Below are positions 1-14,960 of a stretch of DNA of 64,000 nucleotides, one piece after another. Source of the stretch: Lamellibrachia satsuma (lineage: Eukaryota; Annelida; Polychaeta; Sabellida; Siboglinidae); the NCBI GenBank assembly GCA_033239005.1, contig BSQZ01000051.1, positions 2,728,501 through 2,792,500 of the forward strand, read 5' to 3'. The notes beneath the pieces were generated by a model. It saw only the letters and a list, made by a program, of their open reading frames with translations. It was not told the origin of the DNA and ran no database searches. Both the position numbers and the translations under genes were made by a program. Position 1 is the stretch's first letter. Each line of letters begins with the position of its first letter.

Positions 1-924
1 TGAAAAGCAGACTGAAAATTTAAAATGTACCTTAGTTACATGTATTAATTGTGAAATTATTTAAATATTTTACCGTTTTGCCTGTATTAAAATTGTAAAA
101 ATAACCCATGGCATGAACATGTTTTAGTGAATTTGATTGGTATTACAAACGGTTTTTGTTTTGTCTGTATTAAAATGGAAAAATTTACCAGTTTCTTTAT
201 CAAATGTTTGCTATTGCAAACAGTTTTGCTTGCGGTTATTGAAATGCACTTGAAGAATAATCCCAAATGTTGACTGTAGAGTGTTGACTGGCAACTAACT
301 GCAACATTCCAATCCATCTTCCATTTAGCAGCTGCTAGGGACTTACAACACCTGGACTACAGAAACAATCCAAGCCCACCTACAGGGAATGCAAATTTTC
401 TCATTTCATGTAGATTTCCCAAGTTGACCAGTGCAGTGTCTGACTAGCCCAGCATTGTTGTGCTAAACAGCCAGATGTCATTTTGTGATTTGTCGGAAGA
501 GACTTGAGAAATGACCATGGCTGGACACAAAGAGACTTGACACTGATCACCTACAGAACCGGTCAGAGCTTGGCCCTAATGACTTGGTCTTAATGTCTCA
601 CACAGGTATTCTCCCAGCTGACTAACAGGGGGTTAGAGTGGAGGGGTATTGTGCTGGGTCTGTACCCTCAGGGCAGTTGGCCAATGGGGTACCACCCTCC
701 CCTTACTTGGGTGATGTGTTCCAGGGACAGAGGAGAATGTTAGTGCTTTGATCCTCTCACCTTTATAGCTCAGGTGAATGATTGCCTCAGGTATAGACTT
801 TCACCACACCCTGCAGCAATTTCTAATCACCCAACTTGTCATCACTGTGAGAAAGCAACAGGCAGGATGGCTCCTCTTGTGATGTCATTTTAATGAGATC
901 AGACCATAAATTAGAATGTTTATG

Positions 925-1012
925 AAGACTACACCATACACAGATTCAGTCTTCAGTGGATTTACTCCACACAGCCCCTTCTGGGGCTAACGTAGGAGTT
1001 TGCATGTTGTGC
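925..1012 (-). mobile_element. SINE body fragment, diverged, inverted
   Basis: The reverse complement reads AACTCCTACGTTAGCCCC, AGAAGGGGCTGTGTGGAG and TAAATCCACTGAAGACTGA. This aligns in order with the SINE body at 19.1 kb and 28.0 kb, including the small GCCC..GGGC stem. Confidence 0.5.
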
Positions 1013-1164
1013 ACATGCAATGGGTGCATAAACATGAAAAATAATTTTAGAACAAAAATGGTGCAAATAATATGTGTTGCTAAACCCCCCCCCTATACAC
1101 ACGGTCAGATGGGGTGGGCTGGTGGAACAAGTTAGACTGTGAATTTTAAATGCAAATTTTAAAT

Positions 1165-1295
1165 GTGCTTTAGTGAAACACAATTTCTAAATTTAATTTG
1201 ACTTACCTTTTTTGATGATACCCCGTGAATATCATCAAAAACAGGTAACGATCAAATTATATTTACAAATTGCAAAACATTCAAAGCAAATAATG
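1165..1295. repeat. Fold-back (MITE-like) element
   Basis: Around the centre at 1221-1229 the flanks pair. TTTTTGATGATA (1209-1220) pairs perfectly with 1230-1241, TTACC with GGTAA outside that, then AATTTAATTTGA with TCAAATTATATT, and weaker pairing outward through GCTTTAGTGAAACA. Arms of about 60 nt with a 9-nt loop. No coding capacity. Confidence 0.55.
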
Positions 1296-1832
1296 GTCAA
1301 ATAATAACACGACATTGTGGTTTATTAAAACACACTTGAGCAGGCAAGATGTAAAAAAAAGATTGGCGAGGAAGTGTCAAAGCCGTAAACGAATTCATTC
1401 AGATAAATGCTTGCTTATGGCATGTTTCTTGAAAAAAATGTATTTAGAAGATAGCAAAAAATAAAAAAAGTGTTGTGGCACCTTTTTTCAAATGCGCACG
1501 TTGATGAGAAACCGGGAATTTTTTATGGTGCCTAATTCATAAACTTTATTTTTTATTTTTTTACTGAGTAGGAATTTAGGAGGAACTAGTGATGTTGTTT
1601 TCCTACCATGGTGTGATAAAATTTGCCTTTGTCCAGGGTGTTCAGATTTCCCACCAGACTGATAGCGGGGGGAAGTGTCAATTTATTGGTGTCACATGCC
1701 ATGGTATTGTGGTTTGGGGAAAATGGCTGACAGTAAACGGTTGTAAAATGCAAATGAAGACAACCTATTTGTTGCTTTCAATATACCATGAGGACCCCGC
1801 ACCTAGATGACCGCAGAATTTGCAGAATGAAA

Positions 1833-1885
1833 GTATAAGTATACTTAAAGTATAAGTATACTTAAAGTATAAGTGTAACTTAAAA
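1833..1885 (+). repeat. 18-bp palindromic tandem repeat, about 3 copies
   Basis: AAAGTATAAGTATACTTA repeated; each unit contains the palindrome TAAGTATACTTA. Confidence 0.85.
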
Positions 1886-4774
1886 TAAATGCTAACGATA
1901 TATGTATACCGCACATCTGTAGTCTGGCCTAATCAATATTGGTGATATAATTACGTTTGCACCAGATGGGTGCATTGTGTGCAAAAATCTATCTGCAGAT
2001 TTTTGTACATGCAAATAGTTTAGTGTGCAACTAAAAGGAGGGTTTGCATTTTTAAGTCAGATAAATTTAATGGTTTATTAAAATACATACACGTAGTCTG
2101 CAAAAACCCTGCCTTCAGGATAATATTAGTTGTGGCCATTCACTTGAAGCAAGTGGCCAGCCGTTGTGCCATAGTGGTTTAACTAAAATAAAATAATGTA
2201 ATTATATTTAGATAAAAAATAACTAAGCTGGTTACTATGTTGCTTGTTGCTGAAGATATAAGGTAATTACGGTGTACTCTAAACTAATGCTGCTTAAAAT
2301 TGCTTATCTTTTTCTAATTTCCTTCTCCTTACTTACTGTTTAAATTGCTTTTTCTGAGACCACATATTTTATGAAATCGACTCTAGAAACGGGAATTTAT
2401 AGTAATTAAATTATACCTTAGCTGTGGTAAACCATATAGTTTGGGTGGCACACGTTTTCTGTTTTTTTACTGGCTTCATTTCTTTCAAGAAACTGTCACT
2501 CGGACAAGATAGATGGCACAAATTTTAGTACCTGGTAGTCACTTTTATTTCGGGTCACAGTCATGGTCGAGGATAATAGTGCTTCTGTTGTCATGGTTTG
2601 ACAGATGGTGCCATTAGGCTGTGATTTTTTCACCAACTATTTTAATTGCTGAACACCCAGTCCTCGGGGTTGTCTGTGCTACGGTTTGGTTTACACTGTA
2701 GTGGCCGTTGAAGCGGAATAAAGTTCTACACATGGGAAAACAGGAAGCAAATAAACTGGGGGTTCCACCCAACCTGCTAGCACCCCACCCTGGGGCACAG
2801 TTTTTTACTTAGGGATATTACAGTGGAAAAGCAGGATGAGAACATCAGGAAAGAAACAAGTGTCAAAGGGGCAGACAGACCTAGCCCTATGGATAAGTGG
2901 CATTAGGTGCAGACACTGGGCCACACACTGGGGTGGAGATTGGGGAGGGTATGGGGCGAATAAACACATCAAAGACAGTGTGTGTAATGGTGTTACTGGC
3001 TGCTGTGTAATTGCTCAGATTACAACTGTTTCTGAGTAATTCACAGTAAAATGAAGCCATAAAAGCAGATGTTTGCCTGTGGGCTTGGTTAGGTTCTAAT
3101 CACTTGCTCTGTCTGGATGGCTGTGATGCTAGGGCAGAGGGTATTACTTGGGGGTTTCACCAAGGGGTATTCAGTGCAAGGGGTAATGAAACTGTATTTC
3201 ATAATGAATTTTTTCTAATGTGTATGCTTATCTACAAAGTCAAATAAACATGTGGACAGATTAGTTGTCAAGCTTAAATTTAAATTTGTTGTAAATATTG
3301 GATTGTTACTAACCATATTTATGTGTATATCATTTATGTATTATTTTTTGGTAAAACATGTTGGTTTGATTATGTGTAATACAGGAGTAAATAAGCATGT
3401 TTTTATGATTTATTTATTTATTACTACACTGTCAACCTGTTATCTGTTGCTTATATGAACTGGTGTGGCAGTATATATCAGGTTATTAAATCATTATTAT
3501 AACATTGTGTTGGCAGAATAAGCTCTTTCATTAGGAGTCTCCTCCGGCTTTATGATATTAAAACCAGTGGTCAGCTCTATCTGCCATACCAACAGATAGT
3601 CCATAATTACTTGACCAGGTAATACAGTGCAGGCCACCAGGTAATGATTGCAGGTGTACTGATAGGTAGACAGGTTAATCCTAGTGTCAATAGCACCAGG
3701 TCTTGGTAGCTGACGTTTTATCACAGATATTAGGTTTCCTGATTAAATCTAAGGTTTGGTGGATTTCCTTGGACAGAGATTAAAATTAATGTGGATGTTT
3801 TTCTTAATTTCCTGTAGGCCTCTGTGGAGTGGGCTAAAGAGGGAGTGACTATTTCAGTGCCTTACTCTGTAATAAACTGATTATTCTGTTTTATGTTACT
3901 CTGAACAGTAAGTAATACCTATATAGCATATATAGCAAAGTTAACTATATTTAGCTATTGAAAATGTTGGTGTGTTCATAAAAAAATGTTAATTTATCCT
4001 TAATGGAGATGCATAGGTAGTTATTCCACTAATAATAAAATAACATAGGTGTCAATGCATTAAGATATCTGTAATAACCGAACATTTAACCTTCAGTGTC
4101 CCCTTTTGTTAGTTCACTGTTATGCAAGCCCATAAAGCGATTGATAACAATTATGTGGCGGTAAAAAAAATTAACCTTCATAAAGTGCTCAGATTGCATA
4201 ATTATCCTAGCATGGTGCTACCCTTGAATTGCTGTGAGACTATTTCAAAGGCTTGTGAAGGTATTTGAAAACTAGAGCTGGTGTACAGCATCAATAGAGA
4301 CACACACCAACTTTGTTCTACCCCCATTCATTCCATCTTGTTCTTAGCCAGCACTGCACCTCGGATTACAGCAAACTACAAATTAGTTCAGAGATAATTG
4401 CATTCACTTGTAGAACTTGAATCATACAGAAAGCTTTAAAATTACTAGATCCGTGAGCTGAGATGAAAGCAGTCTTCTCTGTCGTGGTGAAAAGGCATAG
4501 AGAAAAGATTGAGAGGCTTTGTAGGAGTTATTTACCCCGAAGTTATTTACCCCTAAGTTGTCTCCAGACAGGTGTACTGTGCTTGTAATATCATGTGCAT
4601 GTATTCATTTAGATCTGCCATTTACTAATTATTTGTTGGATTCTGGAATGTTAAAAAAGCATGTTGAAATTGGTTTTATGTCATACTGTTTCGGATGCAT
4701 ATAAACATACACTAAATTTCATATAAATTATAATTATTAATTATTTATTTCTGATTTATTATTCTGATCAAGAT

Positions 4775-4882
4775 TATTAAACGTTTTAATAAGATGCTAC
4801 AAGATTGAGCAAGATTGCCATCCATAATGAACCCCAAATGCTAAGCATGGACAAGGAAGCCATTCGGTTTTAGCTGTTTAAA
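4775..4882 (-). mobile_element. LINE 3' end fragment, inverted, older copy
   Basis: The reverse complement contains GAATGGCTTCCTTGTCCAT and TATGGATGGCAATCTTG with a degenerate TTGTT/CTTGT tail, the same order as the tail of the 54-kb LINE. It is more diverged than the 36-kb copy. Confidence 0.62.
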
Positions 4883-6984
4883 GGAGTTTTAAATGTTTTC
4901 TAAAGATTAAACTAAAACAGTCTGGTTTGGCCTGAATGTGCATACTCTAGTTTAATTACTTTTAAGGTTGAATTGTTGTGGTTTATGTAACAAATAAGTG
5001 GTAGTGTTTTCTCAGGGCTCCACCCATGCTCATGGTGGTCATGGTAGAGTTGACACTGCCAAGCATTCTCAGGGGGTGATCATTGTACGAAGTTCATTAT
5101 TATAATGGAATCACCGATGTGAATCATTTCTGCTGTTGAACAGGGCCAGCAGCTTGCCTATGGCAGATAAGGCAAACTATTGTCATCATAATGTAGTGCA
5201 TCCTCGCCAGGTGTCATGATAGTAGACATGTTCACCTCTTGTCAACATCCCAGTGAGACACTGCTTTTTGTTTAATAAGTATAGAAATCTATTTTTGTTT
5301 ATGTAGTTTGATTTATTTAAAGCTTTTCGCTTGTGCTCAACTCTGACAAACCCAAATAAAAGCACGTGCAAAATGACATGTTTATGAACATGATAATTTC
5401 CACGGTATAAATGCAGAAAACCATAAAAGTGTAACTATAAAACATGTATAAATAAAAAATTAAACCATAAACTACATAAATAATTGCATAGCTGTGTGGT
5501 TTTACTTACATTCCACTAAATGTACGGTTAGGGAGTTGTAAAGGTAATGGTAATTAATTATTGCATGTTCAGTTTTGAAGCTATGAATTCTTGAAGTTAT
5601 TCTTGTTTCATAATTTTGTTTAACTTGCATACATTTTACTGTCACTGGTACTATTTTTATTTAGGAACTTTATGTTTATATTGCTAGAAGATTTGTATTT
5701 TGTAACTTAAATGATTACCGGTATATAAGAATCATTTAAAACCAGATAGGGATAGCAGAAACATCTGATGACTAACTTACATTTTTTAAGATAATATCTT
5801 AATTTAGTAATGAAATTGGTATTTGAAGCTGATCGAGTAGGTTTCATGCAGAACAAAACAACATTAGTTGTTTTTTAATACAGATAGATTCGATTTACAG
5901 TTAAGGATAGGGTTGAAGCTAATGTAAGAGTGAGGTAGGGTAACAAAACCACACATTCACTACAGAGAGGTTTATTTTATCACCCTTCTTACAAAGGGCC
6001 TTCTGTATCTATTATTACGTTGGAATTCTTACTTTTGTTGCTGCTTTGTTTAAAGTTGAAACTAAACCTTATGGATTGTTTAAAGCACTGTTCATGTCAG
6101 TAAAGCATTCTTTGCTGACATCGTCCATCTAAGTGCTGTGTTGTGTAGAAAACACAACCTTTATTGTGCGCACACAAGACGTGTATTTACATAGCACCTT
6201 GTTTATCTTTTTCCGCACCATTTAAGCAGTGGGAAAGAAGACAAAGGGGGCAAATAGCAGCAACAATGGTCTGTATTATTTTGTTCTCCTGTGGAAAGCA
6301 TGGCACTGATATCATATAGGCATTCCTAATTCCGACTGCCATACTTAGAATAACTAACTTCAAACCCTAGTTGGTGCTAACAGCCACTTAGTAATGTCCA
6401 CCATTTTGTACAATCTCTGTATGCTCTGCCATCGGCCAAGAACTCCAACCCAGTTGGTTCCTCTTTGCCTCAACAGTCCTTCATGTTATCTTTGGTCAGC
6501 CTTTATTCCTTCCTTCAGGTGCCATGTTAAAGTTACGTTCATGGTTTTTTCTCCTAGGTGTGATGACCATATAGTGCCTTATAGATGTGTAGTGTTTAAG
6601 TGCAAGAAACATAATGCCAAGAATATTGTGTAAACAAAGTGAAGAGCAAAGAAAACGTAATAATTCTTGTGACATCTTTTGTGAGTCCTTGGCATAATTT
6701 TTTTTCCATAATATTATATGAAAGCCAAACAAGCTGATTCATACAGGTTTCCGTTAGGGCCATTGTTAATTGGTTAAGATTAAATCTAGGCTGGTTTTTG
6801 TTTATTCTTGCCTTGCAGTAAAGAACAACAATGACATTCTCAGAAAATTGGAAAATGACATATCTTTGGTGACAGCTTTTTGAGTACTAGGACCGGTTGT
6901 TCCAGCTCATTATTAACAGGTTTCTCCATAGAGGTCTTTATTGTTAACATATTAATTAAGACAACATATCGTGGGCAACAGGTT

Positions 6985-7345
6985 GATTCAGACAGATGGT
7001 CACTGGAAACAGATTGCTCAATTGAACAGGTCACTAGTAACTTGTCAGTTTAGAGGACCTGTCATTAGTAACAGGTTGCTCCAGACAGACAGCTGATTGT
7101 TAGTAACAGGTCATTCCAGACAGCTGGTCGCTAGTAACATGTTATTCCAGACAGACAGCTGGTTGTTAGTAACAGGTCATTCCAGACATCTGGTCACTAG
7201 TAACGGGTCATTCCAGACATTTGGTCACTAGTAATATGTCATTCCAGACATCTGGTCACTAGTAACAGGTCATTCCAGACATCTGGGTGCTAGTAACAGG
7301 TCATCCCAGACAACTGGTCACTAGTAACAGGTCATTCCAGACAGT
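6985..7345 (+). repeat. 31-bp minisatellite, degenerate at its left end
   Basis: The unit TAACAGGTCATTCCAGACAT then CTGGTCACTAG is best preserved from about 7170 to 7345. Further left, units vary in length and sequence (GACAGACAGCTGGTTGTTAG). Confidence 0.9.
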
Positions 7346-10300
7346 TTTCCAGCACAGAGGTTGTAAATAGAAGATGCTATCATAAAGACAGATGGTGTCT
7401 GTTGACTGTGACATTGCAATGGGTGTGTGTCTTGTCTTACACAATGGCCTGGGCTGTCTCCTGTAGACCTTCTGTCATGCTCCAAGGCATGAGGAACAGA
7501 GGCTTCATAATAAAACAAAGTCTTCTGTCAGTCTCAGCATGCATGCAGAACAGACCTGCATTGTCATGTTCAGTGAACACAACATTTGTCAAGAAATGGG
7601 GATGGTGTGATGTAATATGCTGGGTTCGCACTAACATACCTTATTGTTTAACTATTTGGCTAATATGATTATTTTTCCTTAGCCAACCTACTTTTTCCCA
7701 ACCATATTGATGAAAGGTATTCTTCTAGATATGTATAACGGTTTTCACTGAACAACTATGGAGAAAAAATAAAACAGATCAAAATGCTATAAATCAGAGA
7801 ATTCCTACTGAAAAAAATAGCTTTACAAATTTGTTTTGCATAATTATAATCATCATTATCACATCATCATAATCGTCGTTTTCATCTTCACCAATGGTTT
7901 TAAGGTCTTTCATAATCATATGGTCAAATTGGCTGTATGAAGTTCTGCTCTGCTCATATACGATTTATATATAATATTTCCAGACTAAGAATATGAAAAA
8001 AAATAATGTAGACAATGTTTTTTTATTGTCATCATCAATTGGTTAGTCTCCACTGCCATCTGGTTCTGGATTGTATATCTGTCGTGACCCGACACTGTCA
8101 GAGGGGTCTTCTTGTAGCTGTGACTATAATTGCACTGTAAATGCATCCCTTAGGTTCAAAAGGAGTGCCCTGGCACTATCATGACTGTATCAAGTCATAG
8201 TATATCACCTCGATTCTTTTCTTCCAGGAAAATTACACTCAATTTAGAGAAAATGATCTGGCCGTGTTTTGAATTCAGGATCTTTTGATGACATGGTGAA
8301 TGCTAGGTGATGTTTAAGCTTTTTCAATTGGGATTCAGATTTCATCCATTGTGTTTGACTGACTTTGATGCCCCTGGCCTATCTTTATCCAACACAGAAA
8401 CATAGTTTCATAGGACAAATAAACAAAGGGTCAGGTTTCAGTGGCTACATGCGGGTTTCTTATCATTTAGTTATTAAAGGGTGGACAAACGTTTTTGTTG
8501 AAATTGTGACTCGAATAAAGGTTTACAGACTGATGTATTGATAATAAAGTACAAATAGGTAAATATATCCCAATAAAGGTCCATTAATGTCCAGTGTCCA
8601 GTTTTCTGTCAGACAATACAGTCAAATGGCAAGAAAGTGTTAGCAATAGAAGGCAAGGCGGGTAATGACATTGCAGAGGATATTTTTTAGTTTGCTAACA
8701 ACAGACAGTAGATATAATTAATATGTTTGCATTAAATTCTGTGCAACTGGTCTTTACATTAAGCTAAATACACTGTATTGGGTTTGTTAAAATTCCCTCT
8801 TTGTTAGATGGTAATGCTATGTTTGATTCTGATATTTGATTAATTGTTGGCAATCTTGACATCCTAATATACAGTATATTGGAGGGTAAATTCCAAACAC
8901 TGCATGTCCATTTCTAAATATACTAGGTACCAACAAGCTTTCTTTAAAACTTAACTCTACTGGGTCAGCCATTTTGTTAAGAATTAATTAATTAATGTTA
9001 AGTTAGTAATATTATTCAGAATTAATTACATGTTTGTTGGTGTTACATTAGTTTTGGTTTACTTCACTTCACAACAAACAACTAAGTTAACGGATGTTAT
9101 CAAGACATCAAAATAAAGAGTGGTGTTTGTTGAAATTATTTTTTATAGATACCTTTAGCATTATTTTTTACATGGTGATTACCTCTCAAAAAACTGGTAT
9201 TCGTTCCGAATATGTCAAAATATTTTGGTCAATTCACTTGGCTTTTGTTGGCAGACTGAGGAAAGCCGAAATATTTTGAACAAATACCATAGTTTCTTGA
9301 GGTGATACCCATGTCAAATATCACATTCCAAGAAACTAGAAAGTCAATCTATTAGAGGACTTTTACATGATTATTACATTTTTCATTTTATTCTTTGGCA
9401 TGCTTTGATTATTTATTTAGATTGGTTGAAGTCAATCGATATGCTTTCTTTGTGTCAGTTGTACAAATAGTTTGCGTCTGACTTTCTGCTTGATTTTCAA
9501 GTCAGACTTGTTATCTGTCAAAGTGCACAGAACGCACAAAAGTCTCGGAATACCTGAATAAATTTTGGTGCATTCTTTGCATAACAATTCATGGGTAAAT
9601 CTGTTTTTTAGCCTTTGTGGTTGTCAATGCGTAAATCCTCCAATGCAAAGTTTCACACGAGAAAACATTGTCATGTTTATATTGGGGTGACAAAGTAAAT
9701 GGCCACCTGTGCGCAGGTGGGCATATCTGCATAATGTTAATATTCATGGTTGGACATCCAGGTATATAGACCACATGTTTGTTCTTTTGTTTTCTGCCGT
9801 GGCTAGAGCTAGAGTGCATCGTGTCTGTTTAATGTTGCAGTGTTTGAGAGGAATGCAATAGCATTGTAGGCAGTCAGATAGACATATCCTTCCTGCTGTG
9901 CAAATGTGTGTTTTGTATAACATTAGAAGTGCATGCTTGCCTGGTCAGAAACTATGTGTCATTGTTATTGGAATGCTGTAGTATTTTACAGTCTGCTTTG
10001 GCAGTCGATGTCTGGTTTGCATCATGACTAGCTGTACACATTGATTGTTCAGTTTTAAACATTCCCAAGTAATTAATTCATTTAGAGTGACCTGATAATT
10101 TAAATGGTTTCTTTTTAAATAGTTCTGGATAGACTTTATCATAGTAGCTATTCCGACTAGTTTATGTATCTGATATTAAATAGTTAATTTAATAGAAAGA
10201 TTGACGTATATGAAGGATGTATAACTTTTAAAAATTCCTTAACTTTTATTAATGTAAAAATGTTTGTGATACTAATAATGTATTCCACATTCAACTCTAG

Positions 10301-10424
10301 AGGTCAATGTATTTTAAATAAAAATGTCCATTGTTTCTGTCAGCACAAAATAATACGAATAATGAACTCATCAGGTTTCTCTACTTGTTTTAATTTTCCT
10401 AAATAACAAAATTATTTTATTTAA

Positions 10425-10525
10425 ATTGTGGTTCATTAAAACACATTTGGGTGGCCAAAATGTTTGAATATATATAATTTATACTATATAATGTGATATT
10501 ATGATAAAAAACATGTTTGGTCCTT
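10425..10525 (+). repeat. Dispersed relative of the 45-kb element with one 29-bp unit
   Basis: GGTTCATTAAAACACATTTG then GGTGGCCAAAATG resembles the inverted-repeat end at 44.86 kb in reverse. The following TATAATTTATACTATATAA matches the 29-bp unit at 45.0 kb once, and ATTATGATAAAAAACATG matches the sequence just beyond that array. Confidence 0.5.
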
Positions 10526-11234
10526 TAATACTGGACAATCTACATTCTATATGCATAGTTCCTAAGCTAAAATAGTTCATGTACTAGAAAGAGAAGTAAT
10601 TTATGAATTGCTTTTTAACACCCTTCACTATTTTAAAAGCAAGATTGCATTTATGAAGTAAACCATGAATTATTTTATGAATTCTTTCAACTGCTACACT
10701 TAGCATGACATGTACAGCACTGAATACTGACAACAATAAGTGTCTTGTGTACGTAATACTACTACGTATGTAATGTTGTGAATGTGCTGCAGGCCAGATG
10801 TCTTATCAATCATCTTTTGTAGTGTAGTAACCACCTGTGGTTATTGGGCAAAATGACTGCAGTTTTTGTATTTGTGACCCGAAAACGTATTCTCTTTTCA
10901 ACCGTACCCCTAACCTTAGACCATTACTAAACGGTCTAAACCTCATTCCTATCTCTGTTCATGAATAGAACACACATGGATGGCCAACTGCAATTGTTCA
11001 ACATTTTTGTTTGGGGAGATGATGTTACATGTTATTGTTAGTTTCTTTGAATAAATTATATGTGAATTGTTGTTGATGTGAAGTAAGATTTTCTCACATA
11101 GAAAGATATTGACAGCACTCAAGAAAACAAACCATGCACCAACACGTGAATGCAGACATGTATGTTTTTGTGCATACAGACACATATACAACTGTCCATA
11201 AACTCATGCATGCCTGTATATGTACATAAACTCA

Positions 11235-11392
11235 TGCAGGCATGCACACACATACACACATGCACAAATATTATGCATGTATGTTTGCATATGTACCCAG
11301 ACATGCACGCACACACACGCACACACACACATACACACACACACACACACGTGCACGCACATACACACACGTGCACGCACATACACACACAT

Positions 11393-11434
<42 letters not shown>

Positions 11435-11475
11435 GAGCACACACACACACATGCATGTATCACACAAACAAACAA
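11235..11475 (+). repeat. (CA)n microsatellite with CACG interruptions
   Basis: About 230 nt of ACACAC with interspersed GCAC and TACA; purest at 11395-11455. The histidine/threonine and cysteine/valine ORFs here are artefacts of the repeat. Confidence 0.97.
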
Positions 11476-14400
11476 ACATACACCAGTTTGCTACAGAGAG
11501 CTTTCCATGACAAACCAATCATCTCATCTAGTGCAGCCAGCATTTAGCCACCCTCATTAAGGCAATCTTGTTGATACTGTCCTGTGAAGTCCAGTAAACC
11601 CCCAACCTTATCTAAGGACAATCTTCCAGGAGCAGACTCATCTGGGAGGCATTACTGTCATCACTTAATAAGCTGACTATCAGTCTAGGAGTACAACCAG
11701 ATAAGAAGGGATTAGGACAGTTTTATCCCAGGTTTAGTGCTAGTTTTATCCCAGGTTTAGTATTTCTGGAGGGGGATACAAGAGGGGGTTGTGTACTGGG
11801 GTTGTGCCCCTCTCTTCTCTCTCCCACACTGCTTTATATTTACCACCAGATGTAAACTAATAAATACTGTATTGCTGTATATAAAAATGAAGTAATATAT
11901 CATAATTAAGAACACTAAATGTCAGTAGAGTAGCAGAATTAACTTGCCAAACCTATTTAAAAGTGTACATTTTTGTTTTACTTAAACAAATAATGCCACA
12001 TCTACTGAATAGTCAATACATAAAGAATAATAATAATAACATTATTACTAAAATTTATTAACGCTTGCAGTCAAAAATGTTATTGCAGAAACCTGGTTAT
12101 AACAACTGGCTTTACTGAATACATTTATGCAGTCACAATTATGCATTTTTTTCTGTATAGTGTCATTAAGCAACTACTAGATTAAAAGCATGCTTTAAAT
12201 TTAAATACAATACATGCATGAGCACAGTATAACTGTATAGCTAATTCTAAGACTAATGTGCCCTTATTAACACAGTGTGATACATATTTAGTAAAAGTAT
12301 AGAAGTCATGGCTCCAAAAATAGGAGAACTATACACTCCTCGTTATTTGTAATTTGCTGAAAATATGGAAGTCTGTTCTGATTGAATAACTGTAAACATG
12401 ATTGAATGACTATAAATATGATGTAAACATATTGATTACTCCACAGTACTGTTATGATACAGTTAAGAGTTTTGTGTAAAATATCTGTGTCTCAACATTG
12501 TGGAATGTGTCAGCTATTTGGTAACGGGTGGCTGGAGCAGTCAGACCAGTACTCTCACCAGGAAAGTCTTTAACCAAGCACTTTGATGTAAATCCGATAT
12601 AATGGCATGCGTAATACCATGCAGACTGTTATTTAGCAATACTATAGGCATTATTTGATAACTAACGCCAGGTGTGGTAGAATGGATTTCTTAAGGCCTA
12701 AGCTAGCCGGTTGAGTGGAAAAAGCCCGATAGCATGCGCATTGACTATTAATAGTGTAGAGAATGATTTTGTCAAAGCCACTGGGTGGGATCTGGAAATC
12801 TGTTACGTTATTGTTGGTTCTATAGCAGTTAGTGCAGTCTGTGACCAGATAATTATATGGTATAAAAATTGTTTGACAGCTCTGTTTAGCGTAGTTATTA
12901 ATGCATGCTACACAGGTGTTACCAATATATATAATGATAATAATTGAGTGTACCAAAATAGTACTATATAATGTTATTTCAAGTTAGTGTGAAAAATTTT
13001 GTTGATAAAATCTAGCGATGTCATTGGCACACCACAGTAAAGGATAAAGCAAAACATGGTTGAATAAAATACTCTTGTGAATTTTTATTTTAAGAAATTC
13101 GGGGTCAGTAGTTTACAACTTGAATCAAAGTGGTAATTGACATTTCTCTTTGGCCTACAATGTGTGAGGCCAATCACCAGTCATGTCAGCATTACTCAGA
13201 AACATTTCACTAGCATAATAGCACATTTCAATTAATTCTACCAGTGACTTTTAAAAACCAAATGGGTTTTTAACGTTTGTATTTCCTTTATTTGGTGTAT
13301 GACCTATCTCTGACTTATCTTGCATCTTGGTAGTAATTGTTGCTGTAATTAAATTCCAGTCATTCATCACTGACTGTAGGAATGATTACAGCAGCTTACT
13401 GCCAACCAGTCTGCTTGGTGCTGGTGCTGAAAGAAGGCAAGCTCTTCCATGGTGCTTGGTACATAGCTAGCAGCATGGTGCCTCATTAAGTTGTCAGACT
13501 TAGGGAGCTGGCATTCAGGTGTGCATAGTAGGGGCATTGCACAGGATACCAGGTGTGAGTCTTGGCAAACACTGGCCTTTATTCAGTGAGAAATGTGCCT
13601 GGTATACAGCGACATGGCTGCACTACTGCTTCAATGTCTCACATTCACTGGACGCTGGGTTTCCTTGATGTCAATTTGCTATGGTATATAGAATTTCCCA
13701 CCCATCCATTGGAAATGTGTGCTTCGGTAATCGCCAGCCCCAATATTTATTTTTTACTGTTTCAAACTAAGAAGTGTGTAAATACGCTTTAAAAGCACCC
13801 ATCACGTTTCTGCCATAAAATTTTGTTTTTGTGTGTTCCTGATGTGTCTAGCGAGAGAGACACCAACTCATGTAATTACTCCTGTTGCAACACTGTAAAG
13901 AACTAGGAGACAATATGTCTGGGTGCCCATCTGCTGACAAAGCAATGATATAGAACGCTGTCACTTGCACACACTTCCTGCAGTTAGTCCCAGCCACAGA
14001 CAGAATTGGTTGAAAACCCCACCAACAAAGACACATCTCTTGCATTTGTGGTGTGTCATACCTGGCGATGTAACTTTGAGAATACCCTTTATATGCACCT
14101 ATTATTCTGGACTATCAGTAGTATCACAGTTGAGGGGACTTCAGATTTCAGTAACCTCTAAAAACCTTTGCTAAGATTCTTCATTCATCTTGATACCTGT
14201 TTTACTTTCACTGAATGAAGGGTGACTGCATACATAGTGTCTTGGAACTTTATATGCTGCATCTGTTTGTTGTTTTAATAAACCCTCCCAAGTCAGGGTA
14301 TATTGTGCTGCTGGAGACATGGTGGTGGGGTTTTACGCCCCATTGAACATTTACCCATTCCCTGGCTGCTTACATTGGTGCTAGTGTGAGTTTATTGGAA

Positions 14401-14960
14401 GTTGAACAAGGACAGAGTCACTATGTATCACAAGGCTCTTGTCACCAACAAACAGCAGTTTTAATTGGTGTTGAAAGGTGTTCACCATGGCTTACCTGTG
14501 ATGTCACATTACACAGGGATAAGTGATTCAGTGTTTTGCAGACTTTTGATGTGTGATGTCATGGAAACCGATGTCACAGACTGGTTATGTAGTTCATCAG
14601 TAAACATGAGTGTGAAACAACCTTTGTACAAGGAATACCTCTTGAAGACAAGTGTCCTAAAATTATATTTCCGTGTTTACATTCTGAAAATAATAATTAT
14701 ATTAGTAACTTATATATTCGTATAGCACTAACAGCATTCTATTTAAGCTTGAATGCACTTCATATTCAAGGCTAAGAGTAAAATTCAGGTATATATAAAA
14801 GCCAATTCTGTGTAAATATCAATAAATATTTATTTAGTTCTTAATCAAGGATAATACAGTATTTTTCAGTAATTTATGTTTGCCAGCAAAGTAGAGAGGG
14901 CATTTATAATTAACCATTGATAGTGTCAGAATCAGTTATCATAGTTGTCCAGCCTGTGTC

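Noticed and set aside
11119..11560. ORFs rich in His/Thr (plus) and Cys/Val (minus)
   Set aside because: Pure consequence of the CA microsatellite.
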